In this document: in pieces, positions 34,831-44,186 of the stretch | Layout: each line of letters opens with the position of its first letter | Numbering within the stretch: the stretch's first letter is position 1 | Assembly (NCBI RefSeq): GCF_006352025.1 | Contig: NZ_CP040936.1 | Span: 3,412,001-3,476,000 of the forward strand | Reading direction: 5' to 3' | From: Hymenobacter sp. DG01 | GTDB taxonomy: Bacteria > Bacteroidota > Bacteroidia > Cytophagales > Hymenobacteraceae | Length of the DNA stretch: 64,000 bases | Notes under the pieces: generated by a model | The model's input: only the letters and a program-made list of their open reading frames with translations | What the model was told of the DNA's origin: nothing | The model's database searches: none | Program-made: the position numbers and the translations under genes

Positions 34831-35832
34831 ATGGATTTCCCTTTCTTTCCAATTATCGTCGGTGGCATTGTGCTGCTGGTGTTCCTGTACTTCTTCCCCA
34901 TCAGCCTCTGGATTACGGCGCTGTTTTCGGGGGTGCGGGTGAGCTTGTTTCAGCTGGCCTTTATGCGGGTGCGTAAGGTGCCGCCGTCTCTTATCGTCAA
35001 CTCCCTGATTACCTCTACCAAAGCCGGCCTGGAGCTGACTGCCAACGACCTGGAAACTCACTATCTGGCGGGCGGCAACGTGCCCAGCGTTATCAAGGCC
35101 CTGATTTCGGCCGATAAGGCCAACATCCCGCTCAGCTTCAAGCAGGCTACAGCCATCGACCTGGCCGGGCGCGACGTGTTTGAGGCCGTAACTACTTCGG
35201 TAAACCCCAAGGTGATTAACACGCCCAACGTAGCGGCCGTGGCCCAGGATGGCATTCAGCTGATTGCCAAGGCCCGCGTGACGGTGCGCGCCAATATTGC
35301 CCAGCTAGTAGGGGGAGCCGGCGAAGAAACCATTCTGGCCCGCGTGGGCGAAGGCATCGTGACCAGCATCGGCTCGTCCCGCTCGCACAAGGAAGTGCTC
35401 GAAAACCCCGATAAAATTTCCAAGCTGGTGCTCAGCAAAGGCCTCGATGCCGGCACGGCCTTCGAAATTCTCTCCATTGACATTGCCGACGTGGACATCG
35501 GAGAAAACATCGGGGCCAAGCTCCAGACCGATCAGGCTTCGGCCGACTTGCGCGTGGCCGAGGCCCGCGCCGAGGAACGCCGGGCCATGGCCGTAGCCAT
35601 GGAGCAGGAAAACCGGGCTAAAACCCAGGAAGCCAAGTCGCGGGTGGTAGAAGCCGAAGCGGAAATTCCGAAAGCCATTGCCGAAGCCTTCCGTTCCGGC
35701 AACCTGGGCGTGATGGACTACTACAAAATGCGCAACATCCAGTCGGATACCGACATGCGCGACTCCATTGCCAACCCTGGCGGCCAGAGCGGCAGCACCA
35801 AGCCCGGCCGCGACGAGACGCGGCTCTCTTAA
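34831..35832 (+). CDS. floA: Flotillin-like protein FloA
   Basis: The protein has 333 aa. One N-terminal hairpin-like hydrophobic segment ([21 protein letters not shown]) is followed by the FloA (YqfA/UPF0365) fold. [46 protein letters not shown] and [11 protein letters not shown] are hallmarks. The C-terminal Glu/Ala/Arg-rich coiled coil ([16 protein letters not shown]) drives oligomerisation. FloA marks membrane microdomains and, with NfeD, forms a conserved two-gene unit, as here. The start at 34831 excludes a Pro-rich upstream extension. Confidence 0.95.
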   Translation: MDFPFFPIIVGGIVLLVFLYFFPISLWITALFSGVRVSLFQLAFMRVRKVPPSLIVNSLITSTKAGLELTANDLETHYLAGGNVPSVIKALISADKANIPLSFKQATAIDLAGRDVFEAVTTSVNPKVINTPNVAAVAQDGIQLIAKARVTVRANIAQLVGGAGEETILARVGEGIVTSIGSSRSHKEVLENPDKISKLVLSKGLDAGTAFEILSIDIADVDIGENIGAKLQTDQASADLRVAEARAEERRAMAVAMEQENRAKTQEAKSRVVEAEAEIPKAIAEAFRSGNLGVMDYYKMRNIQSDTDMRDSIANPGGQSGSTKPGRDETRLS

Positions 35833-35978
35833 GGAATGTGGTAAATGTGAAGAATGTGAGAAGTTGAGTTTGCTTCAGTCCCACAAAACAGCGAGGCTGG
35901 TTTCAGATTCGAAACCAGCCTCGCTGTTTTATTTCATTTCCCCATTCTTAGCATCTGCCACATTCCGCACATTCCACC
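35833..35978. repeat. Intergenic 9-bp word array with inverted copy, nested around a terminator
   Basis: Directly after the floA stop the plus strand has three degenerate 9-bp units (GAATGTGGT type, 35834-35860). At the other end, 35943-35972, an inverted version appears. CCACATTCC at 35958-35966 is the exact inverse of 35833-35841, and the two 26-bp arms match at about 21 positions. The terminator at 35885-35930 sits in the middle. Confidence 0.7.
35885..35930. terminator. Bidirectional terminator
   Basis: 20-bp perfect arms (35885-35904 and 35911-35930) with a 6-nt loop and A4/T4 ends. It lies between convergent floA and the OmpA gene. Confidence 0.9.
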
Positions 35979-38021
35979 TTACTTCTTAGTAATCCGGAAC
36001 TCCACGCGGCGGTTGAGCTTACGGGTTTCTTCCTGCTCGTTGCTGGCAATGGGCTTGCTCCCCCCGAAGCCTTCGGTGGTAATGCGTCCGCCGCTGATAC
36101 CCTTGCTCACCAGGTACTTCTTCACCTCGTTTACGCGGTCCTGGCTGAGCTTCACGTTCAGCTGTGGGTCGCCCTGGTTATCGGTGTGGCCTTCCAGCTT
36201 GATTTCTACCTGGGGGTAGTCTTTCAGGATGCGAACCAGGCGCAGCAGCTCGGGGTAGGAGTTTTCGCGCAGGTAGTATTTGCTCTGGGCAAAGAAGATG
36301 TTATTGAGCTTGATGGTCTGGCCCACGGCGAAGGGCACCAGGTACAAATCCTGGTTTACCTCTGAGTACTTCTGGCGGTCCGTCACGTCTAGGTTATCCG
36401 ATTCGGCCAGGTAGTCTTTGGCTTCGGCCCGGTAGCCGTAGTGGGCACCCGAGGGCAACACAATGGTGTAGGAGCCATCCAGAGGGCTGGTTTCGGCCAC
36501 CCCGATTTCCTCGCCGGTCAGCAGGTTTTCGTAGCGAATGGTAGCGGCCACGGGCTTCTTGGAAGCGGCATCCAGCACCTTGCCACGCACCAGCGTCACT
36601 ACTTCCGGCCGGAAAGTTGGCGTCAGGCTAATACGGAAAATGTCCTTGGAGCCTCCTATGCCGTTGCGCGCCGACACCAGGTAAGCATCCTCACCCGCCG
36701 CCGACACGGTATAGTAGGCGTCAAAATCGGGGGAGTTGACGCTGGCGCCCAGGTTACGGGGCTTGGTCCAGTTGGTCCAGGTGTCGTCGAGGCGCTTGGA
36801 GTAGAACACGTCGCTCTTGCCGTAGCCCCCATGCCCTTCGGAGGCGAAGTACAGGGTCTTGCCATCGGCGGCCAGGAAGGGCGCAAACTCCGGCTTCTTG
36901 GTATTGATGTTGGCGCCCAGGTTTTTCGGTTTGCTCCACGTTTTGCCATCGGCTTTCAGAAGGCTCACGAAGATATCCTGCTCGCCCTGCCCGTCGCGGC
37001 GGTCCACGGCCATGAGCAGCACTTTGCCCGAGGTAGCGAGGTAGTAGTCCACGTTTTCCTCATCGTTGTTGTAGAAATCCTCGATTTCAATCTTCACCGG
37101 CTGGCTCCACCCCGTTTTGGTGCGCCGGGCCATGCTCAGGCCCTTGGGGTCGAGGGAGCCATCGGGGTTATACACGTTAATCAGTACGGCCGTATTGCCA
37201 TCCGACGATACCGAGGCCAGACCGTTGGGGCCGGGCGTGTTGATGGGGCTGCCGATGTTTTTGGCCTGATTCCAGGTTTTCTTCTGCGGGTTGGACAGGG
37301 TGCTGTACCACACGTCCTGCACGTCTTTGGCGCCGCCTACGTTCTGGGGGCTTTCCTGGCGGGCGAAAAACAGGGTGCGGCCATCGGGCGATATAACCGG
37401 GTGGGTATCAACGTACTTAGAATTGACGTTGGGCCCCAGGTTTACCATGGCCGAGTCGAAGCTCACGCTGGGCTGCTCGTTGCGAAATTCCTTTTTCACC
37501 ATGGATTCGGCCACGTCGGCAATGCCGATGGCGTCAATCTGGTTTACGCCATTCACGGCCTTGGTATTCATCGTGACGATGACGCCAATGGTACGGTAGG
37601 TACCCGGCGAAAACGTTACCTGCAGGGAGCGAAACTGCTCCGGAATCGGGCCGGGGCTGTCGTTGGTATATACTTGGTGCTTGGCCCCGCGTGTATCCAC
37701 CAATTCAATTTTGCTGACCGAGCCGGGGTTGAAGTTTTCAACCACCGTCACCTGCTTGGCGACCAAAGATTTCCCGAACCGCACCTCAATAAACTCGTTG
37801 CTGCCTTCCTTTTTCGGAATCCAGGCCTCATTGCTGGCTTGGCCCAGGGGGGTAGCATTGGGTTCGCCCAGCACCTTCTCGGGCGAGAACGGCTCCTTGC
37901 CCTCGGCTTTCTGCGACGACACCGCCACGATTTTAGACGCCCACACCGCGTGTTGTGCTTTTGCCAGCGAGTTCATCCCTACCACCAACCCCAGCGACAA
38001 CAGTATTTTTGTAACGTTCAT
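35979..38021 (-). CDS. OmpA-family protein with PD40 repeats
   Basis: The protein has 680 aa with a signal peptide (ILLSLGLVVGMNSLAKAQ). Domains in order are a discoidin/galactose-binding-like beta domain (~25-165: VLGEPNA, EVRFGKSLVAKQVTVVE), PD40-type propeller blades (~195-465, recurring SPDGRTLFFA, AADGKTLYFASE), a carboxypeptidase-regulatory-like beta domain (~470-545), and a C-terminal OmpA domain (LEGHTDNQGDPQLNVKLSQ, NRRVEF) that binds peptidoglycan. The plan is similar to T9SS-associated PorE-like proteins but with a different N-terminal domain. It probably anchors an envelope complex to the cell wall. Confidence 0.88.
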   Translation of the reverse strand: MNVTKILLSLGLVVGMNSLAKAQHAVWASKIVAVSSQKAEGKEPFSPEKVLGEPNATPLGQASNEAWIPKKEGSNEFIEVRFGKSLVAKQVTVVENFNPGSVSKIELVDTRGAKHQVYTNDSPGPIPEQFRSLQVTFSPGTYRTIGVIVTMNTKAVNGVNQIDAIGIADVAESMVKKEFRNEQPSVSFDSAMVNLGPNVNSKYVDTHPVISPDGRTLFFARQESPQNVGGAKDVQDVWYSTLSNPQKKTWNQAKNIGSPINTPGPNGLASVSSDGNTAVLINVYNPDGSLDPKGLSMARRTKTGWSQPVKIEIEDFYNNDEENVDYYLATSGKVLLMAVDRRDGQGEQDIFVSLLKADGKTWSKPKNLGANINTKKPEFAPFLAADGKTLYFASEGHGGYGKSDVFYSKRLDDTWTNWTKPRNLGASVNSPDFDAYYTVSAAGEDAYLVSARNGIGGSKDIFRISLTPTFRPEVVTLVRGKVLDAASKKPVAATIRYENLLTGEEIGVAETSPLDGSYTIVLPSGAHYGYRAEAKDYLAESDNLDVTDRQKYSEVNQDLYLVPFAVGQTIKLNNIFFAQSKYYLRENSYPELLRLVRILKDYPQVEIKLEGHTDNQGDPQLNVKLSQDRVNEVKKYLVSKGISGGRITTEGFGGSKPIASNEQEETRKLNRRVEFRITKK

Positions 38022-38385
38022 ACAATCAAGGCCAAAACAAAAGCTTTCGGGAGAACACCTACGGACAAACGATAATCCAGAACCCTGAAGACGTCCTGAA
38101 CCGATCGGAAGTTTCGGTGCCCGGCGAAAGCCGCGCTAAAAGTGCCGCCTACCTAGCGGCTCTTTTCCGTAAGGTGAAGTTAAAAAAGCCTGCACTACCG
38201 GCCTGATTCGAACCAAGCCTCCTGCTTTTTGATCCGCTAAAGTACAGTTCCTGCCGACAAGAAACGCCGCCGGCCGAAACCCGGCGCTACCGAACGGGGT
38301 TTGGAGCCTGAACGCAACGGTCATTTTTTTAAGTACCTTGCGCCCCGCGTACCCACTCCCCCCACAAGTACAATTTCTCTTCACA
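38022..38385. other. 364-bp divergent spacer with a complex stem-loop
   Basis: No gene is visible. At 38183-38230 an outer stem AAAAAGC/GCTTTTT encloses an inner stem that pairs best on the minus strand (GGCTTG/CAGGCC with a G-T pair) around the loop GTTCGAAT. The loop resembles a tRNA T-loop, but no acceptor, D or anticodon arms can be built. The structure would sit in the leader of the OmpA gene or end a small RNA. Near 38333 TACCTTG is a near-miss to a promoter core for the plus-strand dioxygenase gene. Confidence 0.5.
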
Positions 38386-39363
38386 ATGGAAGAAAAGCTG
38401 CTGGAGGAAATCCCCTCCCTCGATTTGGCTGACTTTCGCTCCGGCGACCCTGAGCGCAAAGCCCGCTTCGTACAACAACTCGGCGAAGCCTATCAGAACA
38501 TCGGCTTTATTGCCCTCAAAAACCACGGCCTGACGGAAGAGCAGACCGAGAAGCTTTACACGGATGTAAAGGCCTTCTTCTCCCTGCCCGACGACGTAAA
38601 GCGCCAGTACGAAAAGCCAGAGCTGGCGGGCCAGCGAGGCTACGTGAGCAAAGGCAAGGAACACGCCAAAGGCCGCAACACCGGCGACCTGAAGGAGTTC
38701 TACCACGTAGGCCAGGAAGTTGACGATGCCAATGACCCCATCAAGTCGGAGTATCCTGACAACATCTGGCCCCAGGAGGTAGGCAGCTTCGCCGATACGT
38801 CGCTGACCACTTACAAAACGCTGGAGTCGGCCGGTAAGGACGTGCTGCGCGCCATTGCCCTGTACCTGCAGCTGCCCGAAAACTACTTCGACGACAAGGT
38901 GCGCAACGGCAACAGCATCCTGCGTCCCATTCACTACTACCCCATCGAAAACCCCGATGAGGTGCCGGCTGATGCTGTGCGCGCCGCCGAGCACGGCGAC
39001 ATCAACCTGATTACCCTGCTGATGGGTGCCTCGGCCGATGGCCTGCAGGTGCTGCGCCGCGATGGTAAGTGGATTCCAATTACGGCCCTGCCCGACCAGA
39101 TTGTGGTAAACGTGGGCGACATGCTTCAGCGGCTGACCAACGGGGTACTCAAAAGCACGATTCACCGCGTAGTGAACCCCCCCCGCGAGAAAATGAACTC
39201 CTCGCGCTACAGCATTCCGTTCTTTATGCACCCGCGCTCCGAAATGAGCCTGGCTGCTCTGGAAAGCTGCGTGACTGCCGACAACCCCAAGAAGGAAGCC
39301 GATATTACGGCCGGCGAGTTCTTGAACGAGCGCCTCATTGAGCTGGGCCTGAAAAAGAAGTAA
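38386..39363 (+). CDS. Isopenicillin-N-synthase-family 2-oxoglutarate/Fe(II) dioxygenase
   Basis: The protein has 325 aa. The DIOX_N part has IPSLDLADF and NIGFIALKNHGL. The iron ligands are H and D in AAEHGDINLITLL and H in KSTIHRVVNP, and the 2-oxoglutarate-binding RxS is in SSRYSIPFF. The family oxidises many small molecules; the bacterial members are mostly uncharacterised and the substrate cannot be named. ATG at 38386 opens the domain. It has its own terminator and is probably monocistronic. Confidence 0.9.
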   Translation: MEEKLLEEIPSLDLADFRSGDPERKARFVQQLGEAYQNIGFIALKNHGLTEEQTEKLYTDVKAFFSLPDDVKRQYEKPELAGQRGYVSKGKEHAKGRNTGDLKEFYHVGQEVDDANDPIKSEYPDNIWPQEVGSFADTSLTTYKTLESAGKDVLRAIALYLQLPENYFDDKVRNGNSILRPIHYYPIENPDEVPADAVRAAEHGDINLITLLMGASADGLQVLRRDGKWIPITALPDQIVVNVGDMLQRLTNGVLKSTIHRVVNPPREKMNSSRYSIPFFMHPRSEMSLAALESCVTADNPKKEADITAGEFLNERLIELGLKKK

Positions 39364-39388
39364 TAGCTTTTTCCTGAGCAAAGATGCC

Positions 39389-39422
39389 AACGGCCCGCCT
39401 CCTACCTCGGAGGCGGGCCGTT
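39389..39422 (+). terminator. Terminator-like hairpin after the dioxygenase gene
   Basis: 14-bp perfect arms (AACGGCCCGCCTCC and inverse) with a 6-nt loop start 26 bp after the stop. The T-run is weak (TTGTTG), yet the stem is strong. Confidence 0.75.
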
Positions 39423-39562
39423 GTTGTATAGCGCGGGCTTGAGTTGGCTGCCTTACACACCTGGCGTACCCAACCGTAGCAGGAGCGGGAGGCTGGAACC
39501 GGCGCTACATCCGGCGGCAACGTGTATCTTGCCTGACACCCTTCTGTTTCTGCGCTTTTACT

Positions 39563-40792
39563 TTGGTTCCGCACGAAGACATCCAGCTGGCCCCGCCGCC
39601 CCGCCGCTCGGAACGGGTGAAACGGGTACGCAATATTATTTTCCTTAAGGACGTAGCCGCCCTGGGACTATCTGCCTTTGGCGGGCCGCAGGCCCACATG
39701 GCCATGATGCTGCGCCTGCTGGTAGATAAGCGCCGCTACCTCACGGCTGCCGAGCTGCTGGAGCTTACGGCCCTCTGCCAGATTTTGCCGGGGCCAACCT
39801 CCACCCAAACCATTACGGCCATTGGCTTCCGTTTGGGTGGCCCTAATCTGGCTTATCTGACGCTGCTGGTCTGGATGCTGCCCGCCGTGTGCCTGATGAC
39901 CGGGGCCGGCCTGACCATCAGCTACCTCGATAAGGCACAGGTAGCTCGGCTGGTGCAATACGTGCAGCCCGTGGCCATTGGCTTTGTAGCCTACTCGGCG
40001 TATAAGATTGCCGAAAAAGTAATTCATACCAAGACCTCTGTGGCTCTTATGGTGCTGGCGGCCATGTTGGTGTACCAGTTTCAGGTGCCCTGGCTGATGC
40101 CCCTGTTATTGCTGCTCGGAGGCCTGGTTACCACCTTCCGCTACCGCAAGCTGCCCCAGGAGCCCAAGGTGCCGCTGCGGATTGAGTGGTCGAATTTTGT
40201 GCTCTGGCTGGGCGTGTTTATTGGGGCCGCCGTGCTGGGCCAGTACACCCAGCTGCTGCCCGTGCGCCTGTTCGAGAACTTCTACCGCAACGGCAGCCTC
40301 GTGTTCGGGGGCGGGCAGGTGCTGGCCCCACTATTTTACACCGAGTTTGTAGAGTTTAAGCACTACCTAACCCCCGAAGAGTTTCTCTCGGGCCTGGGCA
40401 TGGTGCAGGCCTTACCGGGTCCCAACTTCTCGTTTGCTTCCTACATCGGGGCCTTGGCCATGCGCCGGGAGGGTAGCGGGTTCGATGGGCAACTGCTGGG
40501 GGCACTGGTTGGAGCCGTGGGCATTTTCATGCCCGGCACCCTGCTTATCTTTTTTCTAATTCGGTTCTGGGACCAGCTGAAACGCTACCGGGTTATTAAG
40601 GCGTCGTTGGAAGGCATCAATGCCGTATCGGCGGGGCTGGTGTGCGCCGCAACCTTCCTGCTCTACCACCCCCTGCCCGATACGCCCGTGAACCTGATAC
40701 TCATTGCCGTCACGTTTCTGCTGCTGCTCTGGGAGCGGGTTCCGTCCTATTTGATTGTATTAGTGGCGTTGCTGGCCGGCTTCGTGTTTTAG
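39563..40792 (+). CDS. chrA: Chromate transporter, fused two-domain ChrA type
   Basis: The protein has 409 aa with two homologous halves. Half one has GLSAFGGPQAHMAMM and LCQILPGPTSTQ; half two has GSLVFGGGQVLAPL and GMVQALPGPNFSFASYIGA. These FGG/PGP pairs are the ChrA signature, with about ten helices in all. It exports chromate (and possibly sulfate-like anions). The only reasonable start is TTG at 39563; the first in-frame ATG would delete the first conserved motif. No regulator gene adjoins it. Confidence 0.9.
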   Translation: MVPHEDIQLAPPPRRSERVKRVRNIIFLKDVAALGLSAFGGPQAHMAMMLRLLVDKRRYLTAAELLELTALCQILPGPTSTQTITAIGFRLGGPNLAYLTLLVWMLPAVCLMTGAGLTISYLDKAQVARLVQYVQPVAIGFVAYSAYKIAEKVIHTKTSVALMVLAAMLVYQFQVPWLMPLLLLLGGLVTTFRYRKLPQEPKVPLRIEWSNFVLWLGVFIGAAVLGQYTQLLPVRLFENFYRNGSLVFGGGQVLAPLFYTEFVEFKHYLTPEEFLSGLGMVQALPGPNFSFASYIGALAMRREGSGFDGQLLGALVGAVGIFMPGTLLIFFLIRFWDQLKRYRVIKASLEGINAVSAGLVCAATFLLYHPLPDTPVNLILIAVTFLLLLWERVPSYLIVLVALLAGFVF

Positions 40793-40885
40793 TTACCCCA
40801 GCCATTAGTCCTAAATCGCGCCCTACCCCCGCCCACTGCCCTAACCTTAACAGGGGCACATCGGGTACTTGAGCCGTCGAGAAAT

Positions 40886-40928
40886 GAAATCAGCCCGCCC
40901 TTCCAGAGAGGAAGGGCGGGCTGATTTC
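40886..40928. terminator. Bidirectional terminator
   Basis: 19-bp perfect arms (40886-40904 and 40910-40928) around AGAGA, with ATTTC/GAAAT ends. It separates chrA from the convergent nucleotide-sugar cluster ending at 40952. Confidence 0.88.
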
Positions 40929-40951
40929 GTTATTGGTTGTTGACCGGCCTG

Positions 40952-41830
40952 TTAGCCCTTTACCACCAACTGTTCGGGCAGGTGCAGGAGGTAGTCGCCG
41001 TAGCCGCTCTTGCGCAGGGGCTCAGCAATCTTGCGCAGCTGGTCAGCATCGATAAAGCCCTGACGGTAGGCAATTTCCTCAATGGAACCCACCTTCAGGC
41101 CCTGGCGCTGCTCGATTACCCGCACAAACTCGCCGGCCTGCATAAGGCTCTCAAAGGTGCCAGTATCCAGCCAGGCGGTACCACGGCCCAAGATGCCTAC
41201 TTTCAGCTTACCCCGGCGCAGATACTCCTGGTTGACGTCGGTAATTTCATACTCACCGCGGGCCGAGGGCTGCAGGTTGCGGGCAATTTCCACTACTTCA
41301 TTATCATAGAAGTAGAGACCGGGCACCGCGTAGTTGCTCTTGGGCTGCTTGGGCTTTTCCTCAATGCTGAGGGCCTTATTGTTGGCATCAAATTCCACCA
41401 CGCCGTAGCGCTCCGGGTCGTGCACGTGGTAGGCGTACACCACGCCGCCGTCGGGGTTGTTATTGGCTTTGAGCAGTTCCTCCATGCCTTCGCCGTGGAA
41501 GATGTTGTCGCCAAGCACGAGGGCCACCTTGTCGTCGCCGATGAAGTCGGCGCCCAGCACGAAGGCCTGCGCCAGGCCGTTGGGTACTTCCTGAATGGTG
41601 TACTGGAAGTTGCAGCCCAGGCTTTTACCGTCGCCGAGCAGCTTCTGAAACTGCGCCTGGTCGTGGGGCGTCGTGATAATGAGGATGTCCTTGATACCAG
41701 CCATCATCAGAATCGACAAGGGATAGTAAATCATCGGCTTGTCATAGACGGGCATGAGCTGCTTGGAAACCGCCAGCGTGAGCGGGTGCAGCCGCGTGCC
41801 GGAACCGCCGGCGAGGATGATACCTTTCAT
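40952..41830 (-). CDS. rmlA: Glucose-1-phosphate thymidylyltransferase
   Basis: The protein has 292 aa, usual length. [18 protein letters not shown] is the nucleotidyltransferase signature, with [21 protein letters not shown] and EEKPKQPKS. It forms dTDP-glucose from glucose-1-phosphate and dTTP. It is the last gene of the minus-strand nucleotide-sugar run. Its product is the substrate of RmlB encoded two genes upstream; rmlC and rmlD are absent from the window, so the final sugar need not be rhamnose. Confidence 0.96.
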   Translation of the reverse strand: MKGIILAGGSGTRLHPLTLAVSKQLMPVYDKPMIYYPLSILMMAGIKDILIITTPHDQAQFQKLLGDGKSLGCNFQYTIQEVPNGLAQAFVLGADFIGDDKVALVLGDNIFHGEGMEELLKANNNPDGGVVYAYHVHDPERYGVVEFDANNKALSIEEKPKQPKSNYAVPGLYFYDNEVVEIARNLQPSARGEYEITDVNQEYLRRGKLKVGILGRGTAWLDTGTFESLMQAGEFVRVIEQRQGLKVGSIEEIAYRQGFIDADQLRKIAEPLRKSGYGDYLLHLPEQLVVKG

Positions 41831-41880
41831 AAGGAGGGTAGTTGGTAGCTTAGAAGCTTGAGGTCGTAGAGAACTGCACC

Positions 41881-42888
41881 TTAGTTGCGCTCCGCAATAA
41901 ACTCTTGGTTGGCTTTAAACCAGGCCAGCGTTTTCTGCAGGCCTTCCCGGATGCGGATCTGGGGGTTGTAGCCCAGCAGGTTCTGGGCTTTGCTGATGTC
42001 GGCCAGGGAGTCACGGATGTCGCCGGGGCGGTCGGGGCCATACTCGGGGGTGATGTCGGAGCCGGCTTCTTCCTTTAGGATATTGAACAGGTCGTTGAGG
42101 GAAGTGCGGTCGGCCACGGCGATGTTGTACACTTGGTTTACCGCCTCGGGGTTTTGCACCAGCGCCGCCCGGATGTTAGCCTGCACGCAGTTCTCCACGA
42201 AGGTAAAGTCGCGGGTCTGGCCTCCGTCGCCGTTCATGCGCGGGCGCTTGCCTTCCAGCACGGCATCAATAAAGAGCGGAATTACGGCCGCGTAGGCGCC
42301 GTTCGGGTCTTGGCGGGGCCCGAAGATGTTGAAGTAGCGCAGCCCGATGATTTCCATCCCATAGGTTTTGCCAAACACATCGGCGTAGAGCTCGTTGGCG
42401 TACTTGGTTACGGCGTAGGGCGAAAGGGGCTTACCGATTCGGTCCTCTATTTTGGGTAGGGCCTTATGGTCGCCGTAGGTAGAGGATGAGGCCGCGTACA
42501 CAAAGCGCTTCACGCCGGCTTCCTTAGCACCTACCAGCATGTTCACGAAGCCTCCTACATTCACGTCGTTGCTCGTGATGGGGTCGTTGATGGAGCGGGG
42601 TACTGAGCCGAGCGCAGCCTGGTGCAGCACCACATCAATGCCCTGGCAGGCATCGAGGCAGGTTTGCCGGTCCCGGATGTCGCCTTCAATCACGCGCAGA
42701 GCCGGATTACCCTCAAACAGCGCCACGTTTTTGCGGAAGCCGTTGGAGTAGTTGTCCAGCACACGCACTTCCTTAGCGCCGTACTTGAGCAGATATTCAA
42801 CCAGATTTGAGCCGATAAAACCGGCTCCGCCCGTCACCAGGAAAGCCAGGTTATCGAGTGGCTGGTCGTGAAAAGGAGTTTCGTACAT
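41881..42888 (-). CDS. UDP-N-acetylglucosamine (or uronate) 4-epimerase, WbpP/TviC type
   Basis: Extended SDR of 335 aa. [15 protein letters not shown] binds [18 protein letters not shown] and the catalytic [11 protein letters not shown] follow. The string SVPRSI and the N-terminal extension before the Rossmann motif match WbpP/TviC-type epimerases more than GalE, which is present separately. Together with the TviB/WbpO-like dehydrogenase in the cluster it could yield UDP-N-acetylgalactosaminuronate. Substrate choice is inferred. Confidence 0.85.
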   Translation of the reverse strand: MYETPFHDQPLDNLAFLVTGGAGFIGSNLVEYLLKYGAKEVRVLDNYSNGFRKNVALFEGNPALRVIEGDIRDRQTCLDACQGIDVVLHQAALGSVPRSINDPITSNDVNVGGFVNMLVGAKEAGVKRFVYAASSSTYGDHKALPKIEDRIGKPLSPYAVTKYANELYADVFGKTYGMEIIGLRYFNIFGPRQDPNGAYAAVIPLFIDAVLEGKRPRMNGDGGQTRDFTFVENCVQANIRAALVQNPEAVNQVYNIAVADRTSLNDLFNILKEEAGSDITPEYGPDRPGDIRDSLADISKAQNLLGYNPQIRIREGLQKTLAWFKANQEFIAERN

Positions 42889-42892
42889 ATGT

Positions 42893-43002
42893 CAATTAAA
42901 AACTGAGAATTAAAAATTAAAAATTGGCTGTTTGAACTGCGCAGAGCACCTTATGTAGGCGTCAGCGCAATTTTCAATTCTCCATTTTTAATCTTTAATC
43001 AA
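42893..43002. repeat. Intergenic 7-bp word array with inverted copy
   Basis: Just 5' of the epimerase start the plus strand shows a 7-bp register based on AATTAAA (42894-42927), with one variant unit AACTGAG. The far end of the spacer, 42969-42992, is the inverse of 42895-42918 at 21 of 24 positions. The spacer is much more AT-rich than its neighbours. Confidence 0.8.
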
Positions 43003-43003
43003 T

Positions 43004-44056
43004 CTACCGGTTGTACTGCTTCTGGTAGTATTCCTGGTAGGCGCCGCTGGTCACGTGGTCGAGCCACTCCTGGTTTTCCAAGTACCAATCCACAGTCTGG
43101 GACAACCCTTGTTCGAACGTTACGGATGGCTTCCAGCCCAGCTCGTTCATGATTTTGCTGGAATCGATGGCATAGCGCAGGTCGTGGCCGGCTCGGTCCG
43201 TCACGAAGGTGATGAGCTGGCGCGAAGTGCCTTTTTCCTTGCCCGTTTTCTCGTCCAGCGTGTCGCAGAGCAGGTGAATCAGGTCGAGGTTTTTCCACTC
43301 GTTCACGCCGCCAATGTTGTAGGTCTCGCCTACTTTGCCCTTATGGAAAACCGCGTCAATAGCCGTGGCGTGGTCTTTCACGAACAGCCAGTCGCGCACG
43401 TTCTCGCCCTTGCCGTACACCGGCACCGGCTGGTTGGTGCGGATGCGGTGAATGGCCAGCGGAATCAGCTTTTCGGGGAAGTGGTTGGGCCCGTAGTTGT
43501 TAGAGCAGTTGCTCAGCTTCACGGGCATGTGGTAGGTGTGATGCCAGGCCCGCACGAAGTGGTCCGACGAGGCCTTAGAGGCCGAGTACGGCGAACGGGG
43601 GTCATAGGGAGTTTCCTCGGTGAACATCTCCGGACCCATTTCCAGCGAGCCGTACACCTCATCGGTACTCACGTGGTAGAAGGTTTTGCCCTCGTAGCCC
43701 AGGGGCTTCCAGAGATTTTTGGCCGCGTTGAGCAGGTGCACCGTACCCAGCACGTTCGTTTTCACGAAGGCCAGTGGGTCAGTGATGCTGCGGTCCACGT
43801 GCGACTCAGCGGCCAGGTGAATCACGGCATCGGGCTCCTCGGTAGCAAACAGCTGATCTACGAAGGCCTGATCGGTAATATCGCCTTTTACCAACCGGTA
43901 GTTGGGGGCCGATTCAATGTCGCGCAGGTTTTCGAGGTTGCCGGCGTAGGTCAGGGCATCCAGGTTCAGAATCTGATATTCCGGATACTTGGTCACGAAC
44001 AGGCGCACCACGTGCGACCCAATGAAGCCGGCCCCGCCGGTGATAATGATTTTCAT
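43004..44056 (-). CDS. rmlB: dTDP-glucose 4,6-dehydratase
   Basis: The protein has 350 aa. NAD-binding [23 protein letters not shown], the dehydratase signature VSTDEVYG and the catalytic YSASKASSDHFVRA identify RmlB. Its product, dTDP-4-keto-6-deoxyglucose, is the branch point to rhamnose and many amino or deoxy sugars. Spacers on both sides carry word-array repeats. It shares the nucleotide-sugar run with rmlA. Confidence 0.97.
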   Translation of the reverse strand: MKIIITGGAGFIGSHVVRLFVTKYPEYQILNLDALTYAGNLENLRDIESAPNYRLVKGDITDQAFVDQLFATEEPDAVIHLAAESHVDRSITDPLAFVKTNVLGTVHLLNAAKNLWKPLGYEGKTFYHVSTDEVYGSLEMGPEMFTEETPYDPRSPYSASKASSDHFVRAWHHTYHMPVKLSNCSNNYGPNHFPEKLIPLAIHRIRTNQPVPVYGKGENVRDWLFVKDHATAIDAVFHKGKVGETYNIGGVNEWKNLDLIHLLCDTLDEKTGKEKGTSRQLITFVTDRAGHDLRYAIDSSKIMNELGWKPSVTFEQGLSQTVDWYLENQEWLDHVTSGAYQEYYQKQYNR

Positions 44057-44065
44057 TCTTTCAGG

Positions 44066-44183
44066 AGTAACTGAGTAATGGAGTAACTGGGTAGGCAGAG
44101 CGAAGAACCACCAAGCAACTGAGTAAACAATCCGGCCTGTTCAAGCAGGCAATGGGAGCAGGCTACGCAGGTGCTCAGTTACT
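44066..44183. repeat. Intergenic 8-bp word array with inverted copy
   Basis: 8-bp units AGTAACTG, AGTAATGG and AGTAACTG run at 44066-44089, right before the rmlB start. A direct copy AACTGAGTAA recurs mid-spacer at about 44117-44126. CTCAGTTACT at 44174-44183 is the exact inverse of 44066-44075. A short hairpin CCTG...CAGG lies near 44136. Confidence 0.75.
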
Positions 44184-44186
44184 AAG

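Noticed and set aside
36441..38075. 544-codon plus-strand open frame
   Set aside because: It lies antisense to the OmpA-family gene, whose domains are clear. The translation is low in recognisable motifs and reflects GC-rich codon structure.
38195..38225. tRNA gene suggested by GGTTCGAATC on the minus strand
   Set aside because: Only a T-loop-like motif is present. The 8-nt loop and the absence of acceptor, D and anticodon arms exclude a tRNA.
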